NCBI GenBank assembly: GCA_038373885.1
Contig: JAWZYV010012353.1
Coordinates: 248,001 to 312,000 of the forward strand
Direction of reading: 5' to 3'
DNA length: 64,000 nucleotides
Origin: Cheiracanthium punctorium
Lineage: Eukaryota > Arthropoda > Arachnida > Araneae > Cheiracanthiidae
The notes under the pieces were generated by a model. The model searched no databases and was not told the origin of the DNA. It was given only the letters and a program-made list of their open reading frames with translations. Numbering within the stretch: the stretch's first letter is position 1; each line of letters starts with the position of its first letter. Made by a program: the position numbers and the translations under genes. Positions 1 to 11,697 of the stretch are shown here, piece by piece.

Positions 1-574
1 ATGCCTGTTTTTTTTTTCTAAAAGTTGGATGTGTGTGTGGCAAAATAGATCCCAAATGGATGAGCCGATTTTAATGTAGTTTGTTTTATTTTAAAGATGG
101 TATAATCAGAACGGTTCTTCATTGTATTTGATAATATTCACTTCATCTATTCCCCTTAAATAAAGCTTACTTTACACTTGTTCAGTCTAAGACAATTCAA
201 ATAATATTGTTGACATTCAATTAATTTTGATTGCTGAATTATTTCTGTAATGTTATGGAAAAAGCCATGCTTTGAGTTGCATTTTTTTAAGACTTCATTT
301 TTAATAAAGGTTATTTCACATATTGCATAGGAAATGTTCATAAACTTAAAATTTATCTAGCATATTTCATTTTAAATTCATTTAATCAGAACATATCTTT
401 GCAGATTGAAAAAACATACTTAAGTGGGGGGGGGGAGTGAGTTTGGCTTAGGGACGTATCTAAACCTTAAAAATTTCAAGCTGAACTTTCAAAATTACCC
501 ACGAATATGTAATTTTCTCCATTTCTTATGTTTACTTATTTCGAGGGTGGCTGAAGCCCCACCAGTCACCCTCT

Positions 575-800
575 GGCCAAGGACGTACCCAGGAAGGGGG
601 GTGGGGGTCTGTAACACCTCCGAAATTTCAGTTTTTATTAACAAAGCAATAATGGTGAAGTCTTTTTGTGAAAATTTCTGCCTTTTTCATCGTTTGGACC
701 CCCTCCGAAATTTTTGGACCCTCCCAGAATTTTTTTTGGGGTATGTCCCTGCCCCTGCTCTCCTCTCCTAGGGGGGGGGAGCAAGTTCCCTACCTTGAGC
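575..800 (+). mobile_element. GTACCCAGG repeat element
   Basis: Starts GGACGTACCCAGG and carries GTGAAGTCTTTTTGTG and CGTTTGGACCCCCTCCG, phrases shared with 54286-54436. G- and C-runs surround it. Reading frames across it have no coding support. Inner copy at about 6315-6530. Confidence 0.5.
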
Positions 801-883
801 CCCCCCCCCTTATGGGTGCCCATATCATTAATGTTATATTTTTCAAGTATTTAATATTATTCTGTGGTTTTCTGAACTTGCAG

Positions 884-976
884 GTAGCAGAACAGATTTC
901 ATTATTTATTGACATTGTTGAGAAAGCAGACAGCATGGATTTCAGAGTTTGGGTCTTCTACTGGGTATCATTAAGG
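884..976 (+). CDS. Exon-like block c of transposon gene (outer copy)
   Basis: Same as 6620-6712, with the same splice sites and a synonymous difference in frame 1. Confidence 0.35.
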
Positions 977-2087
977 GTAAATAAATTTATGATATTGGTA
1001 AAATTTACTTAAAAATTCAAAATAATTTTAATCCTTTTTCTACTGAATTTAAATGAAATGTATCTGCAATATTGCGCCTATATTTTGGAAGTAGTTCTGA
1101 AGTAGTTCCATTACCAATAAACTTTCAAATAGCACCTCACAGGATTGTAAAACATTGAAAACCCAAACCAGTATTTTTACATAGCAGCAAGTTAATATTT
1201 AGCCCAAATGTATTTAAAATGTATCCACAATATTAGGTAAACATTGGTAATATTTCTAATGTATTCCTAATATTGACAAGTAATTAATTTTATAGTATTT
1301 TTATTTTTTCATGTTCATATACTTAATTATTCAATATTATCATTAAATTGGAAATAAATACTAATGTAAATTGTAGCAAATTAATATTTACCCATTATAT
1401 TGTCAATCTTAATGAATTTAAATTAAATTTATTTAAAATGTATCCACAATATTGGGTGTATATTTCAAATATTCCTCATATATATTGCACAAGTATATAT
1501 TTTTGATATGTTAGCATCTTAATATATTATTACTTGCGAATTATCACTGTTTATCTGTTACACATTATTTTTGCATTTAAAATCTGAAATAATTTTAAAT
1601 GCATTCATATACAAATTTCTGAAAAATATATCTTAATAAATAAGTCAAATATTACTGAAAAATTTAATGCAATATGATTGTTCCCTGATTATCATGGGCA
1701 AGCGGGTAAATACTGTGGAAAATACAGAAAGACAATTGTCAGAGTCGGTGAAGAAACAAAATGTAAGGGGGCTCCCATTTAGACCCATACTTCTGACTCA
1801 AGCGACTTTATGTCATAATTGCTGCCTGGATTTGAGATGGGGGGGGGGGGAGACTGAAGCCCTATAGCCACTCATCCCATTACCCCTCGATCTACCACCG
1901 AATCATTTGTTCTTGTGATAATGTTTAAATGTAAATTTTAACTGAAGACTCCTACCTTGGGTGGTCATTAGTTAAATATATATAAATTGATAATAAATAA
2001 ATATTTATATAAATTGGTTGCTTTAGAAAACGAAACTTTTAGAATGTTTTTTTTTATGTACTGAATACTCATTTTCTTGAAATATAG

Positions 2088-2171
2088 GAGAGTTAATAAC
2101 AGCGATGACTGGGTGATTTTTCAAGAACCTTTGATAAGGGTGAATACTACTTTGGATGTCTTTAGATATAA
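2088..2171 (+). CDS. Exon-like block d of transposon gene (outer copy)
   Basis: Same as 7827-7910, with identical splice sites and one third-position difference (TTG/TTA). Confidence 0.3.
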
Positions 2172-2871
2172 GTATGTATTTATTTTTAATTATTTACTGT
2201 TTCAGTGTATTTTTAAATTTGGGAGTTAATTTTATATTCATATCATATGTTATAAATGTTCCTTATACACATGTCTGTGTGAATTTTATATTATTATTAT
2301 TATTTGCATTGCAAAGCATCCCATTTTAGAAGAATGTATATCTTAAGCACTGAATCAGATGGGTAGTAGATTTCTCACAAAAATTGTGTTTCATTAAATG
2401 TCTCACTAAGTAGAAACAAAATGTTTCAATCAAGTTATTATTATTTTTTTTTACAAGAAATAATGCAATTTCTGAACAGGTTTTAAAAGAATTCAACTAT
2501 GTCAGAAATTTGAAAATTCAGAATTTCTCTTCACAAGCTGTATTTATGGCAATACAAATGGTTAATTTATAGAAGTGAAATACTCAGAGAAAAATTTATA
2601 ACATATTGTATTGTCCAAAATAGAGGAAGAATTAGCCATCAGATACAGTTTCCACTTTCGTGAATTTCTCCCTAAAAATGGGATAAGACCTGCAGTTTTG
2701 TTGTTCTATAAAAGTTCATCATGCTGTCTATGAAGAAGCATTCTGAATTATACCGAGTTTTTGAGAAGCCTGTCTTTAAAGCTTGCAGAGCCAAGTGATG
2801 AATAAAATATGTTACAAGAAAAACTGATTGATTTTGGCTGTTTATCACTTTATTATCTTTTTATTTTCTAG

Positions 2872-2956
2872 TACTCTGAACTGGTCCTGTGGAAAACCAT
2901 TGAATTTTTGTCAGTGGCATGCTGTAAAAGAGAAGAAACTATTGGCATTATAAGTG
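2872..2956 (+). CDS. Exon-like block e of transposon gene (outer copy)
   Basis: Identical to 8641-8725, including both splice sites. In the outer copy the inner insertion separates it from the terminal exon at 18321. Confidence 0.35.
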
Positions 2957-3442
2957 GTATTCATATTTTTGTTTTATTTGTTTATTTATTCTTTAAATGT
3001 TCTTAATTACTAGTTCAAAGTCTGCATACTTTTGATCTCTGCGGTCTAATTTTTTCAAAGCTTGTATCGCATAATTTCATAATTGTCAATAACTTTTTTT
3101 TTTTTGAGATGTTTACTTTTTTGTTTAGTTTATTTTTTTCTTATTTTCCAAATTGATTTATATGTTTTTTTTTTTAGTTTTTTTCCCTAAAGTGATGTTA
3201 CTTTGGGGCAGTTAGTGACTATGTATTAAATTTTATAAATTTCATGTAAATTGAGAAAGTTATTAGGGCTGTTCTTAAAAGAAAAAAAAGTATAACTTTT
3301 GGTAAAGTTACATCAATGAGTAAAACAATAAATATTTATACAGTAAAATTCAATGTGGTATTCTTTATTAAAGCATTTGACCCAGGCAACTCTTTAGTAT
3401 ATCATTTTATGTTATGCTATATTCTGTCATTTATTTAATCTC

Positions 3443-3444
3443 TA
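3443..3444. repeat. TA target-site duplication, left of inner element
   Basis: TA lies between AATCTC and the element start. The uninterrupted sequence at 9211-9227 reads AATCTC-TA-TTATATG, so the TA is duplicated on insertion. Confidence 0.85.
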
Positions 3445-3466
3445 CTCTCTTAAAAATTTAGAGTGA
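3445..3466 (+). repeat. Left terminal inverted repeat of inner element
   Basis: It begins CTCTCTTAA and ends AGAGTGA. It pairs with the reverse complement of 15869-15890 at 19 of 22 positions. Confidence 0.85.
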
Positions 3467-3700
3467 CATTGTCACTCTTACAAAAAGTCACCGGCAAATG
3501 ATCCCAGATAGAGTGAGATAAGAGTGAGAAAACTGCATTATGACTCTTCATCGATAGGATTCTGTCACCCTAACTGCAAGAGTGAGACAATGTCACTCTT
3601 AGAGTAAGGGTGAAGGCGCTATCTGCTCACCCTAGCGAGAGAGTCACCACATTTCCCATGATGCGTTCACTTCAGCAGGAGTGAGTGCGTTGCTTCCACA
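3445..3700. repeat. Left subterminal CACTCTT/AAGAGTG motif array
   Basis: About eight full or near matches to AGAGTGA or TCACTCT occur in both orientations within 256 bases, for example near 3460, 3471, 3510, 3522, 3580 and 3593. Such arrays at transposon ends are commonly transposase binding sites (known for CACTA and hAT elements). Binding here is inferred. Confidence 0.7.
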
Positions 3701-3784
3701 CCCAAACGACGCCATATTGGAATTGGACTGCAGTTGCGAAGTACCAACTGCATACAAGTAATGGAATACTTTTAGCTAACACAA
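3660..3784 (+). promoter_or_regulatory. Candidate promoter / non-coding first exon inside transposon
   Basis: A stretch richer in C+G than its surroundings includes CGACGCCATATTGG. It ends at a perfect splice donor (GTAAGT at 3785-3790). No long reading frame crosses it. It sits just inside the left motif array, where a transposon gene would start. The transcription start is not determined. Confidence 0.35.
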
Positions 3785-4558
3785 GTAAGTAAAACCTTAT
3801 AACTTTTCAATTATTGTAAATGTTATTTAAAATTTGATAATTCACAACATATAAGATACATTGATTCAGTGTCAGATCCATTAGGACTCCAGCTCTTCCG
3901 ACAGACATTGCTTTGGTTAGGGTTAACATTTTGCTTTACTATACATTTTGTTTTTAAGACTTAAACAAGCCTGCTTCTTTTAATTTTATACCCTTCCGAG
4001 AAATTGATCTTTGGATCCGCCTCTATACTTGATCGTAGTGTGTTATTTATGCTTATATAGCTGAAATCTTGCATTCGGTTTTTGTTTCTGTATATAATAT
4101 TTGAGCATGTTTTGATGCGTGTTTGTAAATCGGTGGTGCAGTCAGGATTTTATTTCGGGGGTGGAGAGGGCTCTAACCTGTGTATCAAATTGTAAGCAAG
4201 CTGTTTCAACTGTAGCCTCAGTATCAAATTTTAAACTAAGTAAAGGGTCAGATTTTTAGGAAGGATACGCGCCTGTTGCAAATAGTATAAACAAAATTTT
4301 AAATCAAAAGCAGAAAATAATGATCAATTATATATTGTATGCAATTTATATTGAAATAAATTATAAACGTGGGAAAAAAATATTTTGTGATTAAATTTCA
4401 ATATGTCTATGTGCATCATTTTATCTTATTGCACATTCTAGCACAGATTCACGCTTAGAATATACATATATACGTTGTTAGATCAAAATAACCGCTTTGT
4501 TGTTGTGGTGTAATATTTCCCTCTCCACTTTTTACACATACACAAACCTCTCTCTCAT

Positions 4559-4651
4559 ATGGTAAAGTGGATAATTTACGATCGAACACCCCAGATGGCC
4601 TCAGGAAACTCCACTTTTAAATCGGGGAAGCCAGCTGAAAGTAGCAGATGA
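4559..4651 (+). CDS. Small 30-codon ORF in transposon left end, unknown
   Basis: ATG at 4559 opens a frame beginning MVKWIIYDRTPQMASG and stopping with TGA at 4649-4651. A GTAGCA lies inside the end of the frame and could act as a donor. No acceptor was seen just upstream, and the frame is short enough to be chance. It is noted because it is the best-looking start codon in the left end and lies downstream of the candidate first exon at 3660-3784. Confidence 0.2.
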   Translation: MVKWIIYDRTPQMASGNSTFKSGKPAESSR

Positions 4652-4949
4652 TTCAGAATGTGTGAGCTTTCATTAGTAGTACGAAAAACACAAGGGATAC
4701 TTGTGATGGTAAACTGATTCAACGCGGAAAAAAAGTTATTGTTTTTGGTGTTAAATGCGAGATTTTTGGAATTGAAAAGTTTGTATACTGTTTAAGGATA
4801 ATTCAATAGTATAGTAACGGATAAGTTTAATATTACTGGTAATAAAGGTAAGTGTTACAATATTAAATTTAGTAATACAGTATTAATTTTAGAGCCTTGC
4901 AGATTTTGGTTTGGTAGATTTTATGTCTTCTGTTGTGTATCAATATTGG

Positions 4950-5640
4950 TAAATAAAATTCTCAAATTGGTAAAACTTACCTTTTAGCCTAGATACCAAT
5001 TCAAAATAATACTAATTTTTTTCTATTGAATTTAATTAACATATGAAATATATCCACAATATTGGCTATATACTGGAAATGTTTCTGAAGTAATTCCATT
5101 ACTGATAAAGTTTTTAATAGTAGCAAGTTAGTAGTTAGCCCAAATATCTTTACAATGTGTTCACAATATTAAGTAAAAATTCGAAATATTTATAATGTAT
5201 TCTTAATATTGACAAGTAATTTTTAAAAATATTTTTATACCATTTTATTATTTTTCTAATGCTAATATACTCAATCCTTCACATTGTTATTATATTGGAA
5301 ATAAAAACTAATATTGGTAAAAATTAGCAACATTTATCCATTATATTGTCCATGTTAATGAATTAAATTAAATATATTTAAAATGTATCCACACAGTATT
5401 GTGTGTGTATTATAAATTTCCCTCATATTGTACTAACAAATATTTTTAATGTGTCAGCATCTTAATATCACAGTAATGGTGAATTAAGACTGTTTATCTA
5501 CTGTACATTATTTCAAAATTTAAAATCTGATAAATAATTTTAGGTGCATTTATGTACAAATTGCTGAAAAATATATTTTAATAATTAAGTCAAATACTAC
5601 TGAAAATCCTGTGATGATAAGACCATGATTATCACAGGAG
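4950..5640. repeat. Second member of internal CAATATTG repeat
   Basis: A diverged direct copy of 6715-7430, with shared phrases in the same order but many substitutions. Confidence 0.5.
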
Positions 5641-6619
5641 CAAGGAGGGCACATGCCCCAGACACCCCATTTTAAGGGGTCCTTAAATTTTTTCAGAATA
5701 TGAATTTAGTTTATTAAATTTTCATTCTAAGATACTAAATGCCTGGTTTTTTTTTTCTAAAAGTTGGATGTGTATGTGGCAAAATAGATCCCAAATGGAT
5801 GAGCCGATTTTAATGTAGTTTGTTTTATTTTAAAGATGGTATAATCAGAACGGTTCTTCATTGTATTTGATAATATTCACTTCATCTATTCCCCTTAAAT
5901 AAAGCTTACTTTACACTTGTTCAGTCTAAGACAATTCAAATAATATTGTTGACATTCAATTAATTTTGATTGCTGAATTATTTCTGTAATGTTATGGAAA
6001 AAGCCATGCTTTGAGTTGCATTTTTTTAAGACTTCATTTTTAATAAAGGTTATTTCACATATTGCATAGGAAATGTTCATAAACTTAAAATTTATCTAGC
6101 ATATTTCATTTTAAATTCATTTAATCAGAACATATCTTTGCAGATTGAAAAAACATACTTAAGTGGGGGAGGGAGTGAGTTTGGCTTAGGGACGTATCTA
6201 AACCTTAAAAATTTCAAGCTGAACTTTCAAAATTACCCACGAATATGTAATTTTCTCCATTTCTTATGTTTAGTTATTTCGAGGGTGGCTGAAGCCCCAC
6301 CAGTCACCCTCTGGCCAAGGACGTACCCAGGAAGGGGGGTGGGGGTCTGTAACACCTCCGAAATTTCAGTTTTTATTAACAAAGCAATAATGGTGAAGTC
6401 TTTTTGTGAAAATTTCTGCCTTTTTCATCGTTTGGACCCCCTCCGAAATTTTTGGACCCTCACAGAATTTTTTTTGGGGTGTGTCCCTGCCCCTGCTCTC
6501 CTCTCCTAGGGGGGGAGCAAGTTCCCTACCTTGAGCCCCCCCCCCTTATGGGTGCCCATATCATTAATGTTATATTTTTCAAGTATTTAATATTATTCTG
6601 TGGTTTTCTGAACTTGCAG

Positions 6620-6712
6620 GTAGCAGAACAGATTTCATTATTTATTGACATTGTTGAGAAAGCAGACAGCATGGATTTCAGAGTTTGGGTCTTCTATTGG
6701 GTATCATTAAGG
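6620..6712 (+). CDS. Exon-like block c of transposon gene (inner copy)
   Basis: A 93-base block runs from a TTGCAG acceptor to a GTAAAT donor and is open in frame 1 for 31 codons (begins VAEQISLFIDIVEKAD). The only difference from the outer copy at 884-976 is a third-position C/T change that keeps tyrosine. A second reading uses acceptor GTAG and donor GGTATCA in another frame and would join the block at 7827-7910. No family was recognised. Confidence 0.35.
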
Positions 6713-6714
6713 GT

Positions 6715-7610
6715 AAATAAATTTATGATATTGGTAAAATTTACTTAAAAATTCAAAATAATTTTAATCCTTTTTCTACTGAATTTAAATGAAATGTATC
6801 TGCAATATTGCCGCCTATATTTTGGAAGTAGTTCTGAAGTAGTTCCATTACCAATAAACTTTCAAATAGCACCTCACAGGATTGTAAAACATTGAAAACC
6901 CAAACCAGTATTTTTATATAGCAGCAAGTTAATATTTAGCCCAAATGTATTTAAAATGTATCCACAATATTAGGTAAACATTGGTAATATTTCTAATGTA
7001 TTCCTAATATTGACAATTAATTAATTTTATAGTATTTTTATTTTTTCATGTTCATATACTTAATTATTCAATATTATCATTAAATTGGAAATAAATACTA
7101 ATGTAAATTGTAGCAAATTAATATTTACCCATTATATTGTCAATCTTAATGAATTTAAATTAAATTTATTTAAAATGTATCCACAATATTGGGTGTATAT
7201 TTCAAATATTCCTCATATATATTGTACAAGTATATATTTTTGATATGTTAGCATCTTAATATATTATTACTTGCGAATTATCACTGTTTATCTGTTACAC
7301 ATTATTTTTGCATTTAAAATCTGAAATAATTTTAAATGCATTCATATACAAATTTCTGAAAAATATATCTTAATAAATTAGTCAAATATTACTGAAAAAT
7401 TTAATGTAATATGATTGTTCCCTGATTATCATGGGCAAGCGGGTAAATACTGTGGAAAATACAGAAAGACAATTGTCAGAGTCGGTGAAGAAACAAAATG
7501 TAAAGGGGCCCCCATTTAGACCCATACTTCTGACTCAAGCGACTTTATGTCATAATTGCTGCCTGGATTTGAGATGGGGGGGGGGGGGAGACTGAAGCCC
7601 TATAGCCACT
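6715..7610. repeat. Internal diverged repeat with CAATATTG motifs
   Basis: A run of phrases such as TCCACAATATTGGG, CCTAATATTGACAAGTAATT and TTACCCATTATATTGTC also occurs, diverged, at 4950-5640 in the same element. Inverted relatives (ACCAATATTGG, TTTACCAATACTGG) fill 14180-15330. The outer copy of this block is 979-1880. The repeat predates the self-insertion; its origin is unknown. Confidence 0.5.
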
Positions 7611-7826
7611 CATCCCATTACCCCTCGATCTACCACCGAATCATTTGTTCTTGTGATAATGTTTAAATGTAAATTTTAACTGAAGACTCCTACCTTGGGT
7701 GGTCATTAGTTAAATATATATAAATTGATAATAAATGAATATTTATATAAATTGGTTGCTTTAGAAAACGAAACTTTTAGAATGTTTTTTTTTTATGTAC
7801 TGAATACTCATTTTCTTGAAATATAG

Positions 7827-7910
7827 GAGAGTTAATAACAGCGATGACTGGGTGATTTTTCAAGAACCTTTAATAAGGGTGAATACTACTTTGGATGTCT
7901 TTAGATATAA
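7827..7910 (+). CDS. Exon-like block d of transposon gene (inner copy)
   Basis: An 84-base block lies between an ATATAG acceptor and a GTATGT donor. It is open only in phase 2 (contains DDWVIFQEPLIRVNTTLD). Joined to the block at 8641 in phase 2 it reaches a stop after about 26 codons. In phase 0 it stops at once, so blocks c and e cannot both use it in frame 1. The single coding difference from 2088-2171 is synonymous in phase 2. Confidence 0.3.
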
Positions 7911-8640
7911 GTATGTATTTATTTTTAATTATTTACTGTTTCAGTGTATTTTTAAATTTGGGAGTTAATTTTATATTCATATCATATGTTATAAATGTTC
8001 CTTATACACATGTCTGTGTGAATTTTATATTATTATTATTATTTGCATTGCAAAGCATCCCATTTTAGAAGAATGTATATCTTAAGCACTGAATCAGATG
8101 GGTAGTAGATTTCTCACAAAAATTGTGTTTCATTAAGTGTCTCACTGAGTAGAAACAAAATGTTTCAATCAAGTTATTATTTTTTTTTTTTACAAGAAAT
8201 AATGCAATTTCTGAACAGGTTTTAAAAGAATTCAACTATGTCAGAATTTCTTCTATGTCAGAATAAAACTTAGCAGAATTTGAAATTCAGAATTTCTCTT
8301 CACAAGCTGTATTTATGGCAATACAAATGGTTAATTTATAGAAGTGAAATACTCAGAGAAAAATTTATAACATATTGTATTGTCCAAAATAGAGGGAGAA
8401 TTAGCCATCAGATACAGTTTCCACTTTCGTGAATTTCTCCCTAAAAATGGGATAAGACCTGCAGTTTTGTTGTTCTATAAAAGTTCATCATGCTGTCTAT
8501 GAAGAAGCATTCTGAATTATACCGAGTTTTTGAGAAGCCTGTCTTTAAAGCTTGCAGAGCCAAGTGATGAATAAAATATGTTACAAGAAAAACTGATTGA
8601 TTTTGGCTGTTTATCACTTTATTATCTTTTTATTTTCTAG

Positions 8641-8725
8641 TACTCTGAACTGGTCCTGTGGAAAACCATTGAATTTTTGTCAGTGGCATGCTGTAAAAGA
8701 GAAGAAACTATTGGCATTATAAGTG
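8641..8725 (+). CDS. Exon-like block e of transposon gene (inner copy)
   Basis: A strong polypyrimidine tract and TTCTAG acceptor precede an 85-base block open in frame 1 (YSELVLWKTIEFLSVACC, then KREETIGIIS). It ends in phase 1 at a GTATTC donor. It would continue in frame from block c (phase 0) and into the terminal exon at 11645, where the split codon becomes GAT. It is identical in the outer copy. No family was recognised. Confidence 0.35.
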
Positions 8726-9433
8726 GTATTCATATTTTTGTTTTATTTGTTTATTTATTCTTTAAATGTTCTTAATTACTAGTTCAAAGTCTGCATACTT
8801 TTGATCTCTGCGGTCTAATTTTTTCAAAGCTTGTATCGCATAATTTCATAATTGTCAATAACTTTTTTTTTTTTTTTTTTGAGATGTTTACTTTTTTGTT
8901 TAGTTTATTTTTTTCTTATTTTCCAAATTGATTTATATGTTTTTTTTTTAGTTTTTTTTCCCTAAAGTGATGTTACTTTGGGGCAGTTAGTGACTATGTA
9001 TTAAATTTTATAAATTTCATGTAAATTGAGAAAGTTATTAGGGCTGTTCTTAAAAGAAAAAAAAGTATAACTTTTGGTAAAGTTACATCAATGAGTAAAA
9101 CAATAAATATTTATACAGTAAAATTCAATGTGGTATTCTTTATTAAAGCATTTGACCCAGGCAACTCTTTAGTATATCATTTTATGTTATGCTATATTCT
9201 GTCATTTATTTAATCTCTATTATATGTAAATTTTTTATGTCAAGTTGCATATTTGACACCAAGTTAATAAATTGCTTGCAAAATCAAGTCTTATTTGCAA
9301 CATTTTATGAAGTAACAATGAAATAAAGTATAAAAATCAATTTTTAGTCCCTTCAGATTAATTTTTTTAACTCTGCACCCTCACTACCTCTTAAAAATAT
9401 GTTGTAAGTAAAACCTTGAAACTCCTGTAACTT

Positions 9434-9434
<1 letters not shown>

Positions 9435-9461
<27 letters not shown>
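9435..9461. repeat. (TTA)n microsatellite in transposon block B
   Basis: Repeated TTA; the outer copy at 16104-16135 has a different length. Confidence 0.8.
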
Positions 9462-9464
<3 letters not shown>

Positions 9465-10066
9465 TGTCACTGCTGTTGTTGTTTAAAATGTAAACTGTAA
9501 AATGCTACTTTCAGAGATGAGATTTAAGAATTTAGTTTAATATTCAGACCTTTTTCAATGTTTATAAAGAATTCAGTTTTTTCATTTTTTTCAAAAATTT
9601 TCTGATTTTTCAGTAAGGCAAAATTGTATATAAGTAAGATAGATTTAGTATCAATAAAAATTAAAATATTTATTGCTCTTGAAATTCATAAGTATAGTTG
9701 CTCAAAAGTTGTTTGGACATTCTTTCAGACTTTTTTTCCTTTTTTGTTAATCTCATATCTGTACTTTGGTACAAACCAAATCGAAAACTAGCCTACCAGT
9801 TTTGACACCATATTACATGTACCACCATTAGTGGTAAAAACAGATGAAATATATTATTTTTTAATTTTACTAATACAATATGTAAATGTAAACTTTACTT
9901 CCTTAGTAAATTCAGATTTTTTAAGCCTGCAGTATTAACAAAGTGCAATAACCTTGTCAGTGTTCACATGTTGTCATATGTATATTTGAATATTACTCAA
10001 AAATATCTTTAGTCTAGTTTTTAACTGACTTCAAGAAGATCTAGGTTATTAATTGGGGTCAGTACT

Positions 10067-10215
10067 CAGAGGTGTAGCAAGAATTTTCAGTGTCCGAGAA
10101 CAAATTTGCATCACTTCTTGTTTACCAAAATGCGCTGGAAAAAGTTTTATATACAAATTGGTGCCTTTTGGATCCTATGCCCTGGGACAAATGTCCCCCT
10201 CTAGCTACACTTCTG
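10067..10215. mobile_element. CAGAGGTGTAGC MITE inside transposon
   Basis: Ends CAGAGGTGTAGCAAGA and its inverted form TAGCTACACTTCTG bracket 149 bases. They are flanked by AGTACT and AGCACT, a near-duplicate. It is copied at about 16740-16889 in the outer element, so it was acquired before the copies separated. It is related to the GGCGTAGCCA element at 37304. Confidence 0.5.
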
Positions 10216-10561
10216 AGCACTGAATCCTTGTAATTTACCAGACTGGGTATGAAAAGTATTTTCAAACTTCCGTTTAATTATTTATTTCTTTTGTTTATCT
10301 TCCACATATAGATGTGATCTTTGCTAAGAATGTTGTTATTTGATGATATTTTACTTGCTGTGCATGAAAAGTTTTTATTGCAAAGTTATCACTTTATTTT
10401 TTACTCAATTTTTGATGTACCTAAAATATATTACAAGTCCTGAATATTTTCTATTTTTTAATTGATTGTAATAATTTGCAAATTTAACTCACCAATAGTA
10501 AGTAATGTGTTTAATATTTATTTTGTCACTATTAGTTTGATGTTTGTTATTACGCACAGGT

Positions 10562-10686
10562 TACTGTGATTCAGGGATAATTTTATTCCAAATTGCTTTG
10601 ATAAGGGATTTTCGCTTCAATACTGTCCCCAATTATTCTTTTCTGTGTTACCTCAGAGGATTTACCTCACAAAATAAAATTTTGTG
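10562..10686 (+). CDS. Open block after a splice acceptor in transposon block B
   Basis: After a CGCACAG acceptor, a phase-1-entry frame stays open for about 41 codons (YCDSGIILFQIALIRDF, continuing to a TGA). The outer copy near 17236 differs by an Arg/Trp change and a synonymous change, so there is no clear sign of constraint. This may be a chance ORF. Confidence 0.15.
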
Positions 10687-11644
10687 AAGTAAATCCTACA
10701 ATGTGTTCCTTACTTTTAATAAAGTATTTTGTGCTCTCAATCACTTTGCATATCAGTATATTCTAATATTAATAGAACATAGAGAACAGATTATTTTATA
10801 AAACATTACAAGCATTTCTTATCTGTGAAATTAAAGTTTTTTTTTCTTTTATTTTTTGCAGGTAAAAAAAATGATTTTTTTTTTTTTTTGAGCTGCTATA
10901 TTTAAGTTTTATTGCAGTTTTTTTTCCATTTGCTTTTATGTTCAGTGGCAAAATTAAAATGTAAAAGGCAGCTTAAATTCTACATCTTTATTTTATTCAT
11001 TTATTCATAATTTGTACAATTTTAACAGTAGGAACCCTGTTTCCCTTCCCTCTCTTACTCAGAAGGTTACAGTATATGTAAATGTTACTTGAAAGTATTT
11101 ATTATTACCATACATAAATATGGTAATATGAAAAATGGTAATAAGAAAGTATTTATTATTACCATTTTTCGGTATGCTTTTGTGCTGTTCCAAAATTGTA
11201 TTTAACCTGCTCCTAAAGGTGTTCCAAAATGTATGTAGATTTGCAGACTTTTTATTATAAAGTTATCCTCCGATTTTAGTGAAACTATAAACAAAATGTT
11301 TTCTGAATCAAATGAAAAGATCTGCTGACTTATTCCTCTGTAAATTCATCACCTAGTTGAAAGTGTTAAGCTGTGCTTTAGTTGGAGATTTAAATTTGAC
11401 ACTAATCCATGTACACACAAAACTAATTTTAACTAATTTTATTTTGTATGTATTTAACATAGATCTAGTTTATGCTCTAGTATATTCTAGCTGCCAACTC
11501 TTTCTGATTTTGAGCCTTTCTTCAGTCTTATTCAAATTATGGGGAGGGGGGAGGGTACCCTTTTTTTATTAGGATAGAATAGCAGTTATGTTTTAACTTT
11601 TAATTCTGTAATTACTTGTTGAAGTCATAATTTTTATCTTCCAG

Positions 11645-11697
11645 ATGCTGTTAGAAGAATCCCTGAATGTGAAATAGTATTGAAGTACTCATATTGA
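11645..11697 (+). CDS. Candidate terminal exon of transposon gene (inner copy)
   Basis: A strong acceptor (TTTTTATCTTCCAG) precedes a short frame AVRRIPECEIVLKYSY that ends at TGA (11695-11697). It is entered in phase 1 and so joins in frame with block e. An AATTAAA-like signal lies about 50 bases downstream. The outer copy (18321-18373) is identical. This gives a plausible C-terminus for a gene running from the left end into block B. Its function is unknown. Confidence 0.35.

Larger units (their letters stand above)
1..3444 (+). mobile_element. Outer copy of 12.4 kb TIR transposon, left part (first ~2.3 kb off window)
   Basis: This block matches 5739-9219 nearly base for base (window base 1 aligns to 5739). 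By eye I count roughly 15-20 substitutions plus homopolymer-length changes and one ~32 bp indel. It stops at 3444, where the inner element begins after a TA. The matching block in the inner copy continues without a break across 9219, so 1-3444 and 15893-22572 are two halves of one element split by an insertion. The outer left end should lie about 2,294 bases upstream of the window. The block holds exon-like segments at 884-976, 2088-2171 and 2872-2956 and a GTACCCAGG-type MITE at about 575-800. Confidence 0.85.

Noticed and set aside
424..1012. Overlapping frames of 61-115 codons on both strands
   Set aside because: They run through G- and C-runs of a dispersed repeat and change length between the two copies (424-771 versus 6138-6509). 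No start or splice support.
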